Shown here one piece after another: positions 63,410 through 64,000 of a DNA stretch of 64,000 bases. The position numbers and the translations under genes are program-made. This DNA is from Coturnix japonica (lineage: Eukaryota > Chordata > Aves > Galliformes > Phasianidae): positions 3,038,001 to 3,102,000 of the forward strand of contig NC_029536.1 of NCBI RefSeq assembly GCF_001577835.2. The letters run 5' to 3'. A model generated the notes under the pieces. That model was not told the origin of the DNA and searched no databases. It saw only the letters and a list, made by a program, of their open reading frames with translations. Within the stretch, counting starts at the first letter, position 1. Each line of letters starts with the position of its first letter.

Positions 63410-64000
63410 GTAAGTTGATTTAAGCACAGAAACAACTCTCCCTGTTGTCTTTCCCTGATTAATCTTCTATTTATCTAGTTCAACTCCTTAGTGTGGACTC
63501 TGCAGCATCTAGAATTACTGTTTTAGTGAACCTTCTTCTGTTCTGAGACTGTTACAAACAAAACTACCTCAGAATCTAACTAGAAAGCTTAAATCAGAAG
63601 TTTGATGCTGTTGTTCATGGTGTTTGCTTGTGAGGAGTTGTGAATTCTGCAGAAAGATTAGGATACCCAAGTGAAAACCTCTTTGTTAACTTCACTGCAT
63701 TGGAATGACGGGTGTAGACGTATGTTACAGGCCACTGTATCTTAATTCTTGTAGTGTGATTTCTGTCTGGATCTGCTGCTTTCCTTCTTTCTCTCCTTCA
63801 TTGCCAATCTGTGCTTCAGTCAAGCATTGTAACTCTTCTCTTTAGACCCCATGTAGAATATTGTCTGATAAAACATTTGTTACTAGATTTTCAAATCTCC
63901 ATTAAAAATGAGGGGGAAAAATGTTTAGCAGTGATCTGTTGTAGAAACCTCGCATCCAAACATTGCATGCCAACTTTTAGGCCAAAACAGTGCAAAGGGG
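63410..64000 (+). other. KIF1B: KIF1B intron 2, cut by window end
   Basis: Intronic sequence after the GTAAGT donor. No further exon is visible before the window ends. Confidence 0.8.

Overview
The window is vertebrate nuclear DNA, almost certainly from a bird and probably a galliform such as chicken. The gene order LZIC(-) - NMNAT1(+) - RBP7(+) - UBE4B(+) - KIF1B(+) is the order I recall for human 1p36.22. The exons translate to proteins very close to the vertebrate orthologues, the introns are short, and the only recognisable interspersed repeats are fragments of the avian LINE CR1 and one probable avian LTR scrap. All gene structures were built by hand from splice sites, phase and remembered orthologue sequence. 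No alignment was run.

Region by region: 1-4255 is AT-rich flank plus the probable LZIC 3' UTR. 4256-9125 holds six coding exons of LZIC on the minus strand (190 aa). 10141-10247 is a compact GC-rich promoter shared head to head by LZIC and NMNAT1. NMNAT1 (nuclear NAD synthesis, 284 aa) has four coding exons at 11523-14068. RBP7 (cellular retinol-binding protein IV type, 134 aa) has four exons at 17616-18925 behind a TATA box. A CpG-rich promoter at 20870-21480 starts UBE4B (UFD2a, U-box E3/E4 ubiquitin ligase), whose 28 exons run to 54105 and encode 1309 aa, or 1173 aa if cassette exon 7 is skipped. A second CpG-rich promoter (56820-58080) starts KIF1B. Its non-coding first exon ends near 57461, and its first coding exon (63304-63409, start of the kinesin-3 motor) is the last one in the window.

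The five genes do not form one pathway; they are a conserved block of neighbours. The most interesting item is a candidate extra UBE4B exon at 34967-35080: 114 nt, the same phase as its neighbours, plausible splice sites, encoding a very acidic Ser/Asp/Glu stretch. It lies beside cassette exon 7. Other points are a GC-AG intron just before the U-box exons, a 150-nt UBE4B intron that is open in frame, a perfect 14-bp inverted repeat upstream of UBE4B, and a 36-bp GC minisatellite plus three inverted CCAAT boxes at the KIF1B promoter. I found no wholly new gene system.
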